Assembly: GCA_963573385.1 (NCBI GenBank)
Contig: CAUYLG010070646.1
Coordinates: 1 to 64,000, forward strand
Source of the DNA: Cacajao melanocephalus
Lineage: Eukaryota > Chordata > Mammalia > Primates > Pitheciidae
DNA: 64,000 nucleotides
Reading direction: 5' to 3'
Part shown: in pieces, positions 11,153 through 21,782 of the stretch
Layout of the letters: every line of letters starts with the position of its first letter
Numbering within the stretch: position 1 is the first letter of the stretch
Position numbers and translations under genes: made by a program
The notes under the pieces: model-generated
Database searches by the model: none
Told to the model about the DNA's origin: nothing
The model's input: only the letters and a program-made list of their open reading frames with translations

Positions 11153-12517
11153 CTAGGAAAAGAAAAGGATAATGTTAGGTGAAAAGGTACTGTTCAGTAA
11201 CGAGTTTGAGAATAACCCAGCCCTTCTGAAGGATCCCAGAAGCGTGCTCATGACATACGCAACCAGTTATCTATGTCCTCCTTATTGAAACCCAGAGGAG
11301 CTAGGTGGTTCTCATTCAGTCAAGAAACATTTAGTCTAACTTTCGTATGATGGGCTTTGCATAAGGCACTAAAGCAATAAATTGGTGCTTCCACACTGGG
11401 CACAGCCTCAACCAGGACCCAACCTACACTTTGGCTAGTGTTTTAAACACAAGATATTAATGGTTCCCAAGCCATTAAAGGTTCATTCAAAAACACTTAT
11501 TGACTGCCCAGTCTAGGTACAGATGGGCAGACCTACTTAGCTTTTCCATAGAAATGCCAGAGTGGCTCAAAACAGATCTATCAATTTATTTTAGTGCTAC
11601 AAGTAGAATTTTTGTTTAAGTACATTATATCAACCCATGTTAACCAGTGAAGCTACTTCCTATTCTCAAGAAGTCCCTGTTAACAGTGATTTATTTACAG
11701 AGACAGTATAACAACAGATTCTAACATATAAAACAAATCGTACTAAACTGTACACTGAAAAAGGGATCAACTGACAGATTTTACATTAGGTAGGTTTGAT
11801 CACAAAAAAAAACAATTAGAAGTCTTCATTTTTATGGTAGTCCATCTGTTTACCCCAAATTTTCTGGTTTAACATTTGTACACTTCAATGGCATTTAAAC
11901 AGCTACACAATGTTAAGTATTGTCAGTACAATTTGAAAACTTCTATGAAAGGATTTGTGTCACAAGTGTGCATGATACATTATTGAGCTGATTTTCGCTG
12001 TCGTTGAAGGACTGGGGATGGACATAAATTCTCCAAACAGAGCATCACTGGGAGCAACCGGGAAGCCAAGCAGGAGATGCTACTCCCCAGATCATTCAGG
12101 AGCAAAAGGGAACTAACTATTTCAGAGCTGTTCAGCTGAATCTCTTTTTTACAGAATTATTCTTTCATATCCCCCAAATGCTTCCAAAAAGTTATAAGAA
12201 CAATTTACATTGCTTTATCTACAGCATTTCCCACTAAGTAAATATATGCAGATTTCTTCTGCCTACTGCAGGGCAGAGACAAAATAATTCAGGCACTTCT
12301 TCACCTACCCACTAAAAATGCACGTGGGTCTGAAGATGAAGTCCAGGTAGCTCAATATTAAACCACCAAACATTTCCTTGGGCCTTTCTTAAAAAGTAGG
12401 GGAGGCACTGCCTAAGCCAAAGGTGGTTTTGACCGCTTCCATGGTCCTAGTTTTTGGATGACTGATTTGGATACATTCTAGATGACAGTTGTCAAGAAAT
12501 CAAACATCTCTTTTTAC
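11153..12517 (-). other. COLGALT2: COLGALT2 intron 3
   Basis: The intron is 1.4 kb with a GTAAAA donor and TTCCTAG acceptor. I see no Alu, L1 or simple repeat and no ORF of note, so it is the least repeat-laden interval of the coding part. Confidence 0.8.
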
Positions 12518-12635
12518 CAGAATGTAGTCTGACCATTTTTCCCTCGCAGTTCGAAGGGCTGCCTGTCGTAGTTTCATCACATGGGCAAACCGAGAGCTTG
12601 GCCAGTGCTTTGGTCCAATTTCATCAGGATAAGAC
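12518..12635 (-). CDS. COLGALT2: COLGALT2 internal exon (inferred exon 3)
   Basis: This 118-nt exon starts after a TTTTAG acceptor at 12636-12641 and ends at CTG before a GTAAAA donor at 12517-12512. The first base G completes the Glu codon left by the preceding exon; 39 codons follow, beginning [11 protein letters not shown] and ending [10 protein letters not shown]. The exon ends in phase 0. The segment is strongly conserved in collagen galactosyltransferases: COLGALT1 has closely similar SYPDE, GPKHW and [10 protein letters not shown] blocks. Its end, DYIL, leads directly into the acidic DVD motif of the next exon, as expected for the metal and sugar-nucleotide site of a GT-A-like domain. 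It is too short for ORF length alone to reveal it; it was found from the splice signals and the conserved peptide. Confidence 0.95.
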
Positions 12636-12654
12636 CTAAAATGATAATAACAGC

Positions 12655-13030
12655 TCATCATTATTGAATGCCTCCACGTACCAGGCTCTGTCCTAAAGGT
12701 TTATACATATTCATTCAATCTTCATCAATCCCAGAAAGTAGATACTATTATTGTTATCATCATCCTCATATTACAGATGAGGAAACTGGAGCAACGAGAG
12801 GTCAAGTAACACAGTGCTTATTGTATACAGGAATCTTTACATGAAATATTTCAATGAGTTCTCACGAGAGCCCTTTCAGGTGAGTACTACTGTTCTCCGC
12901 ATTTCACAGGTGAGGACATGGGGGTAGAGCAGTTAAGTCATAATGTTACACAATGGGGCATATTGTTACATAATGTTACATAATATTACACAATGGGGCA
13001 CAATCAAGATTTGAATCCAAGCAAAAAGCT
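12655..13030 (-). repeat. Two antisense MIR SINEs in a row
   Basis: The first (about 12655-12810) shows ACCAGGCTCTGTCCTAAAG, ATTACAGATGAGGAAACTGG and GAGAGGTCAAGTAAC. The second (about 12812-13030) repeats the pattern with CATTTCACAGGTGAGGACAT and ATTTGAATCCAAGCA. Near its end a short local duplication of ATAATGTTACA and CACAATGGGGCA is seen (12940-12995). Confidence 0.8.
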
Positions 13031-13787
13031 CATGTTCCTAGACAATTTTTATACATCCTACCATTGAATAAATTTAAAGAGTATGCAGTGTAAAACATGA
13101 GTTTCCTAGGAAAAACAAAGGTTTGTTTTACTTGCTGGAGTCTCCACAAATGATTTCATATAGTCTAACACATTGATCTATATTAGGTAAAGTGAGATCA
13201 TGCGATCTCTGTCAACATTCACAAAACAGCCAGGGCAAGTCTCCTACATGGTCACATAGGCAAGTGGGTTGGGGCAACCTCCAAAACCCTTTCTAAGGCA
13301 CCCAACTGGCATGGACACTGATACTGTTGCAGTAACCCAAAACCCACCATCACTTCAAGATCTCATAGCTGCACTGGCAATACATTTGTTTTATTGAACA
13401 AAAAACTGCAAAAACAATGAGACTATACTACACAAATAAGGTTAACAAAACTATGTACAGCAAAGGAATTCTCTGGAATGTCCTCCCCAGTTATTGTTTC
13501 AATGAAAATCAGTAGAATTCTCATTTTTCTAAATATATTGCCCCTCCAAAATGCCTGCTGTAATATTTTTTCACACTGACCTTGGCGTATAATATATTTA
13601 GTCAAAGCCTGGCTGCAGAGAACATTACCAAGATGTAAAGAAGGCACACAAAGTATTTCTGTGCCATTTTTATTAGGCCAAACTCCATTATAAGGCACTC
13701 TAAAGGAGTGTTTACAATCTTTTACAGTGTTCAGGCTTCATTGTGAAATATTGCTTGATATATAGTCCATGGGCTTGGATTTGAGAA

Positions 13788-13962
13788 ATATATATGTACA
13801 TATTATATTATATTTGTATTTATTTATATTATAAATATAAATTTATTTATAATATAAATTTATAAATTTATAATTTTATGTTATAAATTTATATTTATAA
13901 ATTTATATTTATAAATATAAATATAAATATAAATTTATAAATATAAATTTATAATATAAATA
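13788..13962 (+). repeat. AT-rich satellite-like tract (TATAAAT units)
   Basis: About 175 bp of nearly pure A and T built from TATAAAT/ATTTATA words. Because the words are each other's complement, the tract can fold on itself. Confidence 0.95.
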
Positions 13963-14738
13963 AGAATTCTTACATATAGAGAGACTAGAAGAACAGAAAG
14001 TTGTTCTGGAATAGCATTATTACTATAATACAAATTTGACTTTCAATAAATGACTTATCTTGGGAAGAAATTCAGGCAACTCCTTCATTCTATGTCTACA
14101 ATTCCTTAAGGTAAAATTGTAGTAGCTTTGGGAACATGTATAATATTAAGTTTTAAATACATTTATTCTTGTTCTTATTTGCTCATCCAACCAGCATTCA
14201 TTTAGTGCCTGCCAAGAATATGGCTCTGAGGGGAGAGGGGAATATAAAGTGTTTATATACTCTAGCCCCTGCCAAAGAACCTACAATTTATTTAGAAAAA
14301 AATACACTTAATTGCATAGTTAATTAACGATGTTGGTTAAGTGTATCATTGTGCCAAAAAGGATGACATAGAAAATAAACAATACAATTGTTGAGACAAA
14401 GGTAGATATTTATAACTGAATGATTAAGAAAAGCTTTCTATAAGAGTTAGTTATAAAGAAGGAAAGGATCTTTCAGGATCTGCATAAGCAACAGTGTGGG
14501 GTTTAGAAATAAAAGGAACATTTCTGAATAAAGGACATTTTCTTTTGGTGCTAAATTCATGGAATTTAAAAAATAAAAGTCTTAGGTGTTTGAACTTTGT
14601 TCTGTAGGTCCTAAAGAGTAAGTGAAGTCCTTTTAATAAAGAAATGAAGTCATCTCATTTGTATTTGAGGTAGATTGATTTGACTATATGGTATGTAGGA
14701 TGACTTGGAGGTAGAAGCAATTAAGAAATTGCTATGGG

Positions 14739-15051
14739 GGCTGGGTGTGGTGGCTTACACCTGTAATCCCAGCACTTTGGCAGGCCGAGGCGGGCAGGCC
14801 ACCTAAGGTCGGGAGATCAAGACCATCCTGGCTAACATAGTGAAACCCCTTCTCTATTAAAAATATAAAAAATTAGCCAGATGTGGTGGTGGCAGGCACC
14901 TGTAGTCCCTGCTACTCAGGATGTTGAGGCAGGATAATCGCTTGAACCCTAAAAGTGGAGGTTGCAGTGAGCCGAGATCGCACCACTGCACTCCCACCTG
15001 GGCAACAGAGACTCCGTCTCAAAAAAAAGAGAAAGAAAAAGAAAAAAAAAA
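14739..15051 (+). mobile_element. Alu SINE with A-rich tail
   Basis: Full Alu from GGCTGGGTGTGGTGGCTTAC to a GAAA-rich poly-A tail. It is antisense to COLGALT2 and lies head-to-tail with the next Alu. Confidence 0.96.
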
Positions 15052-15057
15052 TGCCAC

Positions 15058-15354
<297 letters not shown>

Positions 15355-15362
<8 letters not shown>

Positions 15363-15522
15363 AAGAAAGAAAGAAAGACAGGAAGAAAGGAAGAAAGAAA
15401 GAAAGAAGGAAGGAAGGAAGGAAAGAAGGAAGGAAGGAAAGGAGGAGAGAGGGAGGGAGGGAGGGAGGGAAGGAAAGAAAGAAAGAAAGAAAAAGAAAGA
15501 AAGAAAAAGAAAGAGAAAGAAA
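15355..15522 (+). repeat. GAAA/GGAA microsatellite
   Basis: About 168 bp of pure purine on this strand with GAAA, GGAA and GGGA units, grown from the A-tail of the preceding Alu. The 79-residue ORF here is lysine/glutamate-rich repeat translation. Confidence 0.96.
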
Positions 15523-15539
15523 TGAACTTCTATGGTTAA

Positions 15540-15815
15540 GATTGGAAATAACCTAAATGAGCATCAGTAGGGGATTGATTAAATAATTGTAGTAAATGCA
15601 TATACAACAGCTATTATGCAGTAAAACAAAATGAAAATGAAGCTCCTTAACTATTGCTGTAGAATGATTATCAAGATATGATAAGTTGAAAAAAGCAAGG
15701 TGTATGTAGAAAGTACACACATTTTCACTATGATCCTTCAAATACAAAAGGTTTATGTTTAAAATACGGATAAATAATATCAAAATTTTAAAATATACAC
15801 TGTCATGGCAATTTA
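15540..15815 (+). repeat. L1M remnant
   Basis: Old L1 3-prime ORF2 wording is visible: GGAAATAACCTAAATGAGC, AGGGGATTGATTAAATAA and ATATGATAAGTTGAAAAAAG. Confidence 0.65.
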
Positions 15816-16045
15816 TTAATGAAGTAATGAAAACCTGAACATGGCCGGCAGCTGTGGGAGTAAACATGAAGAGGGTGCTGTGAAGATCTGTAAAAGGGAG
15901 AAATGGCAGGTATTCAGAACTCACATAGGTATAGAAATGAAAGGCAATGCAAAGTCACATGTGCCTCCAAGCCTGGAAGGCCTAGAGAACTGGTTACAGA
16001 GGAAGGATAAATAACGAGTTTACAAAATTTGCTCTTGCTACTCAC

Positions 16046-16156
16046 TCTGGTTCATCCATAGGCCTCCACTCCACGTAGTGATAGAGTCTCTGCACATTTT
16101 TCAACCACTCCCTGAGGATTTCTGTTGTATTATCCACATTGTGATCAGTGGCTGCC
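16046..16156 (-). CDS. COLGALT2: COLGALT2 internal exon (inferred exon 2)
   Basis: This 111-nt exon begins after a CAG acceptor at 16157-16159 and ends before a GTGAGT donor at 16045-16040. Its first base completes a codon begun in exon 1, expected to be Trp because COLGALT1 has WAATDH here. It then encodes 36 residues starting [10 protein letters not shown] and ending EWRPMDEP, followed by two bases (GA) of a Glu codon finished by the next exon. The stretch belongs to the N-terminal nucleotide-sugar-binding glycosyltransferase half of the ER enzyme. DNTT is a possible N-glycosylation sequon. The acceptor has a rather weak polypyrimidine run. It is the first exon after a very long intron 1. 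The exon number is inferred because exon 1 is not in the window. Confidence 0.95.
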
Positions 16157-16924
16157 CTGCATGAGAGAAAGCACAGTGTAGTTTAGCTTTGTCATCCAAA
16201 GACAGAGAGGGAAATCCAAAAGGCCCCTGAGTAACTGAAAGAAGAATGGCTACTCCTGGAAAAAAAAAATGTATATATGAAAATAATTCCCTCACAGTCC
16301 AAACTAGACAATAAATTTCAAAAGTAAGAGACACTGCTTAAAATCATCTTTGTGTCATTAGATCATTAAACAGGGCTCACCCAGTCATAGAATCTGTAAG
16401 TGGTTGTATTAATAAATAAACACATGAAAACACTAAGACACTGTAAGCAGAAAATGAATTAACCAAGAGTCAATTGATGAATCTTCCTGGAAATTTTTCT
16501 ATATGTTTTAATTGTTAGATACCCAAGCTGTAAAGTCTATCTTTTAATTTAACTAATAATGACCCTCAATTTGAGCAATAATACCACTTTATCTTCATTT
16601 CAAGTCAATTTTCTGACCACAACAAAATATCTAGTCAGTGCTGCTTTAATCATTGTGAAGCTACAATAAAAATTCTCAATATAAAACTCAAAATTTAAGG
16701 TATCTTCAATTATCTATTTTGGATTAACTTGACCATCAATTATACAAAGTAGAGTATTTCCCAAAGCCTTTAAATAATGTATTCAAAACTTGTACGTGTT
16801 CTACATTGAAAGTTTAACAAATGGATTCACTTGTTAAGGGGCTTAACTCATTTGTTTAAAAAGTATTTTCAAATTGTATCACAAAGCAATACCCAACACA
16901 TGTAAAACAGTTATTCAGAACACC

Positions 16925-17860
16925 TATAAATGAAGAGATAATGAAATGAAAAACAGAAAAAGAGAAGAAAGCAGGGGTTGTAATCCTGACAAAAAACAAG
17001 GTAGAATTCAAGCCAAAGAGTATTAAGATGACAAAGAAGGAGACTTTATAATACTAAAAGAAGCCATTCACATCAAGATATACAAACTGTGAATATCTAT
17101 GCAGTTTCATATATTACAGGGGTCAGCAAACTTTCTTTTAAGAGACAGATAATAAACATTTTAGGTTTATAGGCCATATACTTACTATCTGCACTATTAC
17201 TTAACTCTGCCATTGTAGTGATAAGTCAGCCATAAACAATATGTAAATGAATGAGCATTGCTGTGTTCCAATGAAACTTTATTTACAAACACAGGCATTT
17301 GGTCTGTAGGCTCTAATTTGCTGACCCCTAATATAGTAGAAAGTATAAAAACTGTAAAGAAAAACAGAAACAACAATAATAAGATGATAACATACCATTT
17401 TCAGTTAAAGATAATACAAATGAGGAAAAAATAAATATATATAGGATCTATACAACACACAAATAGAGACTTCTCAAGTGCACAAGGAACATCTAATAGT
17501 ATTGACCAACAATTACATCCCAAAGAAAGCCTCCATAAAATTAAAATAATGTAAACAACATTCTCTGATCTAAATGACATATAAGTAGAAATTTATAATA
17601 AAGTAAAACCCCCAAATCTACTAAAAACTTTCGTATAAAGTTGTTTTAAAAAAAAAAAATAACAACAATTTACTGGTAGAAAAATAAATACAAGCCAATT
17701 TCAGAACTTCCAAAAATTAGCAATGAAAACTCTACATATCAGACTTTTGGGATATAATTAAAGCAGTAATCAGAGAAAAATTCAGTTTTATATGCTTAAA
17801 TAAATAAAAATAAATGAGTTAAACTTCTACTCAAAAATCTAGGAAAAAAGCAACTCACAG
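16925..17860 (+). mobile_element. L1M ORF2 remnant, split by a hAT element
   Basis: Fragments typical of old L1 ORF2 appear on both sides of the hAT element: AGAAGCCATTCACATCAAG to the left, and AAGTGCACAAGGAACAT, GAAATTTATAATAAAGTAAA and GGGATATAATTAAAGCAGTA to the right. The frame is destroyed. Outer edges are approximate. Confidence 0.65.
17117..17330 (+). mobile_element. Non-autonomous hAT-type DNA transposon (MER family)
   Basis: The termini are inverted: CAGGGGTCAGCAAACT at the left and AATTTGCTGACCCCTA at the right. They are flanked by 8-bp duplications ATATATTA (17109-17116) and ATATAGTA (17331-17338), the length made by hAT elements. The 214-bp body is non-coding and sits inside L1M sequence. 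Confidence 0.9.
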
Positions 17861-18237
17861 AGGTGGGAAAGTGATGCAGAAAGCAATGCAGAAGAAGACT
17901 ACAGGCTCCATTGAGTTTGTAATTGTGCCAAAAAGTGCAACATCAGCAAAAGTCACATCCATTGTGACACATGGCCACGGGCTACCAATGTCCAGGGTAA
18001 CAAGTGGCCATGAAGGGCACAGTGAGAGTCGAACCACTGGTCTCGTGATAGGAAGCATGCAGAGAGCATTTCCTGAAACAGAATTCACTGTAAAGCACCT
18101 TATTCTTTACTCAAAACATTATGAAGAGGAATAAGCTAAAACTAAATAAAACAAAAATTCCTTATCACAATGTTAGCCAGAAGTTACGAGAATTCTACAT
18201 TATTCTTAAATTATTTATAAATAGCATAGGAGAATTT

Positions 18238-18401
18238 GTCAGGTGCAGTGGCACACACCCTTCCTGGCTACATGGGAGGCTGAGGTAGGAGAATCACTTG
18301 AGCCCAGGAGTTCCAGCCTGCAGTGAGTACAACTGTACCTGTGAATAGCCACTGCACCCCAGCCTGGGTAACATAGCAAGACCCCATCTCTTAAAATAAA
18401 A
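18238..18401 (+). mobile_element. Alu-related SINE with internal deletion
   Basis: An Alu-like left start (CAGGTGCAGTGGCACACACC) leads quickly to an Alu end (CCACTGCACCCCAGCCTGGG). A 17-bp target duplication flanks it: ATAGCATAGGAGAATTT (18221-18237) and ATAGCCTAGGAGAATTT (18402-18418). Confidence 0.93.
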
Positions 18402-19665
18402 ATAGCCTAGGAGAATTTATAAAGCCTCTACTTTTTTCCTCAGTTGTTGTTTCTTCATTACACAGGACTTCTTAAATTCTCTTTGCCTTCCCTACATCAA
18501 TGCATTTCCTATTCCTTTTGACAAAGTTAGTCTTACCGTATGAAATGCATTTTCCTGGTGTACAGATTAAACAACTCCAAAACTTGCCTAAGCATCCACT
18601 CCTGATGAACAAACTTAGAAATTAGCTGCCTGTAGTATACAGAGGTACAGATGTCTAATTAAAAACAGAAGCACAAATTCCAAATATTCTTTTTATTGAG
18701 TTAAAAAATGGTCTGTACTGTTACTCCCTGAATTAAGGTTCTCTTTGTTCTCAGGCCTCTGAGGAAATGTACATGTTCTCCAGTTGTGGCTGGAGAGAGG
18801 TGCATCCATCCTGGTCTTTGATGTGCAGGGCCAGTCTCTCCTACACTTGTTCCCAGGGGAGGAAGAGGAGGAAGCCTTGCAGCCCCCGCTTGAGACTAAG
18901 TTTCTCTGCTTCTCCTCTCCACTGTCAAAAAAGTCAAAAACACAGAAATCCAGGCAGACGCTTCTAACTGCTGCCTTGTAATTGCTCTGACAAAACTATG
19001 TTTCCATTTGGATGCATAGGCTATTCAGAGTGTTGGAGAGACATACCAAAGGCCCAGATGCAAGCTCTCTGGAGGAAACCCGAGGCTGGTGTTAATGGTT
19101 CTATTTTCAGAGCCCTGTAGCACAAGGCAGCAACAGTGAGGTGCTTGTCCTGCTGCAGCACTCCACAAGCAGCTAGACACAAAAACCTCTGTGGCCGAGG
19201 TGGATTTTTTCACAGAGTTAGGAAGCTGAGAACCCAGAACGTGTGAGCCCCTTCAGGAGAAGCGGAGGCACTGTGGCCCATCTCTCTATCTGAAGGCTCC
19301 TTACGGTCCCTGTGGAAAATGAGTACTGCCTCAGATCTGTCATTCTTCTCCCAATCAGACCAGTAAAGGCACCCAGAAAGGTTGCAGACATCACCAGTGG
19401 ATTCCTTGAGGAAAACAAATGATATGCAAGGACAGCTAGACATCTGGAGAGATGATCTGCAAGTAATTGACAGTCTTCAAACTGGAAAACCACAGTTTGC
19501 AAAAACACAAACATGGGCTGGCTGGGCGACCATGTTTCTGGGAGGCTCACACTGCTCAATCTTTGCCTCAATTCTCCAACTAGATTGGATTAACACCTAA
19601 ATTGACACCTCGACTCACTCTCTCTTTCCTGGGTCTCTCTGACTCAGGATAAGACAGAAAGGAGA

Positions 19666-19967
19666 GGCTGGGTGTGGTGGCTCATGCCTGTAATCCCAGC
19701 ATTTGGAGGCCAAGGTGGGTGGATCACCTGAGGTCAGGAGTTCGAGGCCAGCCCAGCCAACATGGCAAAATGCTGTCTCTACTAAAAATACAAAAATTAG
19801 CAGGTGTGGTGGCGCACGCCTGGAGCCCCAGGTACTCGGGAAGCTGAGGCAGGAGAATTGCTTGAATACAGGAGATGGAGATTTCAGTGGGCTGAGATCA
19901 CACCACTGCACTCTAGCCTGGGCAAGAGAGTGAGACTCTGTCTCAAAAGGAAAACAAAACAAAAAAG
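19666..19967 (+). mobile_element. Alu SINE with target-site duplication
   Basis: Full sense Alu. A 13-bp duplication flanks it: GACAGAAAGGAGA (19653-19665) and GACAGCAAGGAGA (19968-19980). Confidence 0.97.
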
Positions 19968-20124
19968 GACAGCAAGGAGAGCTCAGCTCTTGAGCTGTTT
20001 TTAATTTTCTTTGAAGGTCATGTTGGGACAATAACTTTTTTTTACCTCTAAGGAGCCCTGGTACCCACCAGCTACCATGGTCTCTCCCTTCCACTTTTAG
20101 GAAGCTGTGGCCCTGATACAGCTT

Positions 20125-20323
20125 CAGTGCTCACGGTTGGCCGCTGCTCTGTCCAGGAGTCCTGGCTTGCTTTCTTTGGAGCTAGTACCTGAAAAGGGAG
20201 TGCTGGTAGAAACAGGTGCCACATCCACACTGGCCACCTCTCACCCTAAATGCTGCCCATCTGCTTTCCGTCTGATTCTGCTTTTACTTCTCACTTCCTT
20301 ACTTCCTCTTCTCCAGCTGTGCA
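20125..20323 (+). repeat. Left arm of a 199-bp inverted duplication
   Basis: This 199-bp segment recurs in inverted orientation at 21584-21782. By eye the arms differ at 8 positions with no gaps, about 96 percent identity. Translation of either arm gives a similar hydrophobic ORF (LILLLLL.SLLPLLQLC), which simply mirrors the recent duplication. The origin of the unit is not recognised. Confidence 0.95.
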
Positions 20324-20795
20324 TGTTAGCAAAGGCCCATGAGTCTCAGATTCAAAATCAAATTAGGACAAAGGGAAACATGTATTGGAGATATGAGCAC
20401 AGTATGTGTAGGGATCCCCTTGGCTGATGATGCTCCCTGGTCAACAGGTGGACTGTTACTGCTACATGGAAGGGAGCACAAAGAGCAGGCCAAGAAGTCA
20501 ACACATCTGCAGGATGAGACAGCTTTACTGCTTGGCTATGGACAAAAAAAAAATTGAGATTTATCTGGCAATATCTAAAAACACTGACATTTCTCCTCGT
20601 TCCAGGAGTTAGTTTTCATTTCTAAGTCTTGACTCTTAAGACTCAGTGGAACTGACTCATTTATTTTTACCATAATTCCTACTAAGGTTGTTAGGGCTAA
20701 ACTCATATTGGTAAGCATGAGGCCACTGGAATCATATTAAAGATGCATACTGGATCTCTCAGCAGGTGGGACACAGAAATTGAGGACATGGTACT

Positions 20796-21105
20796 ATTTT
20801 ATTTTATTTTATTTTATTTTAGAGAAGGAGTTTCACTCTTGTTGCCCAGGCTGGAGTGCAATGGCACAATCTAGGCTCACTGCAACCTTCGCCTCCCAGG
20901 TTCAAGCAGTTCTCCTGCCTCAGCCTTCCAAGTAGCTGGGATTACAGGCATGCAACACCATGCCCAGATAATTTTGTATTTTCAGTAGAGACGGGGTTTC
21001 ACCATGTTGGCCATGCTGGTCTTGAATTCTTGACCTCAAGTGATCCACCCGCCTCTGCCTCCCAAAGTAATCTAGGATTACAGGCGTGAGCCACTGCGCC
21101 CAGCC
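20796..21105 (-). mobile_element. Alu SINE with (ATTTT)n tail
   Basis: Antisense Alu whose tail is ATTTT repeats (20796-20820). Target duplications AGGACATGGTACT (20783-20795) and AGGACACAGTACT (21106-21118) define its ends. It lies in the spacer of the inverted duplication. Confidence 0.96.
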
Positions 21106-21583
21106 AGGACACAGTACTTCCGATCACTTCCAACTGTATTGAACCTCAGGGAATATCCTAAGCTTCCCTGCCACACCCCATAAAGTCTAGACCTATGTCA
21201 CTATAGAAGAGGTCTGTGACTGGTGGAACAGGAGGATGGCAACACTGGGCAGCGACTAATCTATTGATCTTGGTGTCTGAGAACCTGCAAAATACGTTCT
21301 CCAGAGGTACAAGAGAATGGCAATTGAATGAACAACAAAGTTAGTCACCACCTGGACAATCCTCACCATGACTAGTGAGTTGGCAAAAGTGAATTTTCCA
21401 ACCAGAGACTTCAAACACTAAACTGCCCTCTCAGATGTTTCTTGTTTTCATCCAGCAAAGAAGACTCATTGGTGTAGAAAATAAAGAGCTCCACCTAAAA
21501 ATAAAATTCCACTAATGAAAGCAACCAGTGTAATTCATTTTCAAGAAAGGTCATATTATCGAATCCCATGAGGTGGTGGGACT

Positions 21584-21782
21584 TGCACAGCTGGAGAAGA
21601 GGAAGTAAGGAAATAAGAAGTAAAAGCAGAATCAGAAGGAAAGCAGACGGGCAGCATTTAGGGTGAGAGGTGGCCAGTGCAGATGTGGCACCTGTTTCTA
21701 CCAGCTCTCCCTTTTCAGGTACTAGCTCCAAAGAAAGCAAGCCAGGACTCCTGGACAGAGCAGGGGCCAACCGTGAGCACTG
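21584..21782 (-). repeat. Right arm of a 199-bp inverted duplication
   Basis: The reverse complement matches 20125-20323 end to end. The spacer is 1,260 bp. Sequence outside the shared 199 bp does not match between the arms. Confidence 0.95.

Noticed and set aside
12938..12996. Possible CRISPR-like or regulatory tandem repeat
   Set aside because: Only a short local duplication of ATAATGTTACA/CACAATGGGGCA words at a MIR end. Units are irregular.
19615..20094. 159-codon minus-strand ORF
   Set aside because: Its middle is translated Alu sequence ([30 protein letters not shown]).
20107..20427. Two similar hydrophobic ORFs (20107-20427 plus, 21495-21770 minus) as a small gene family
   Set aside because: The similarity is explained by the inverted DNA duplication. 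The ORFs diverge outside the 199-bp arms and there is no evidence of coding selection.
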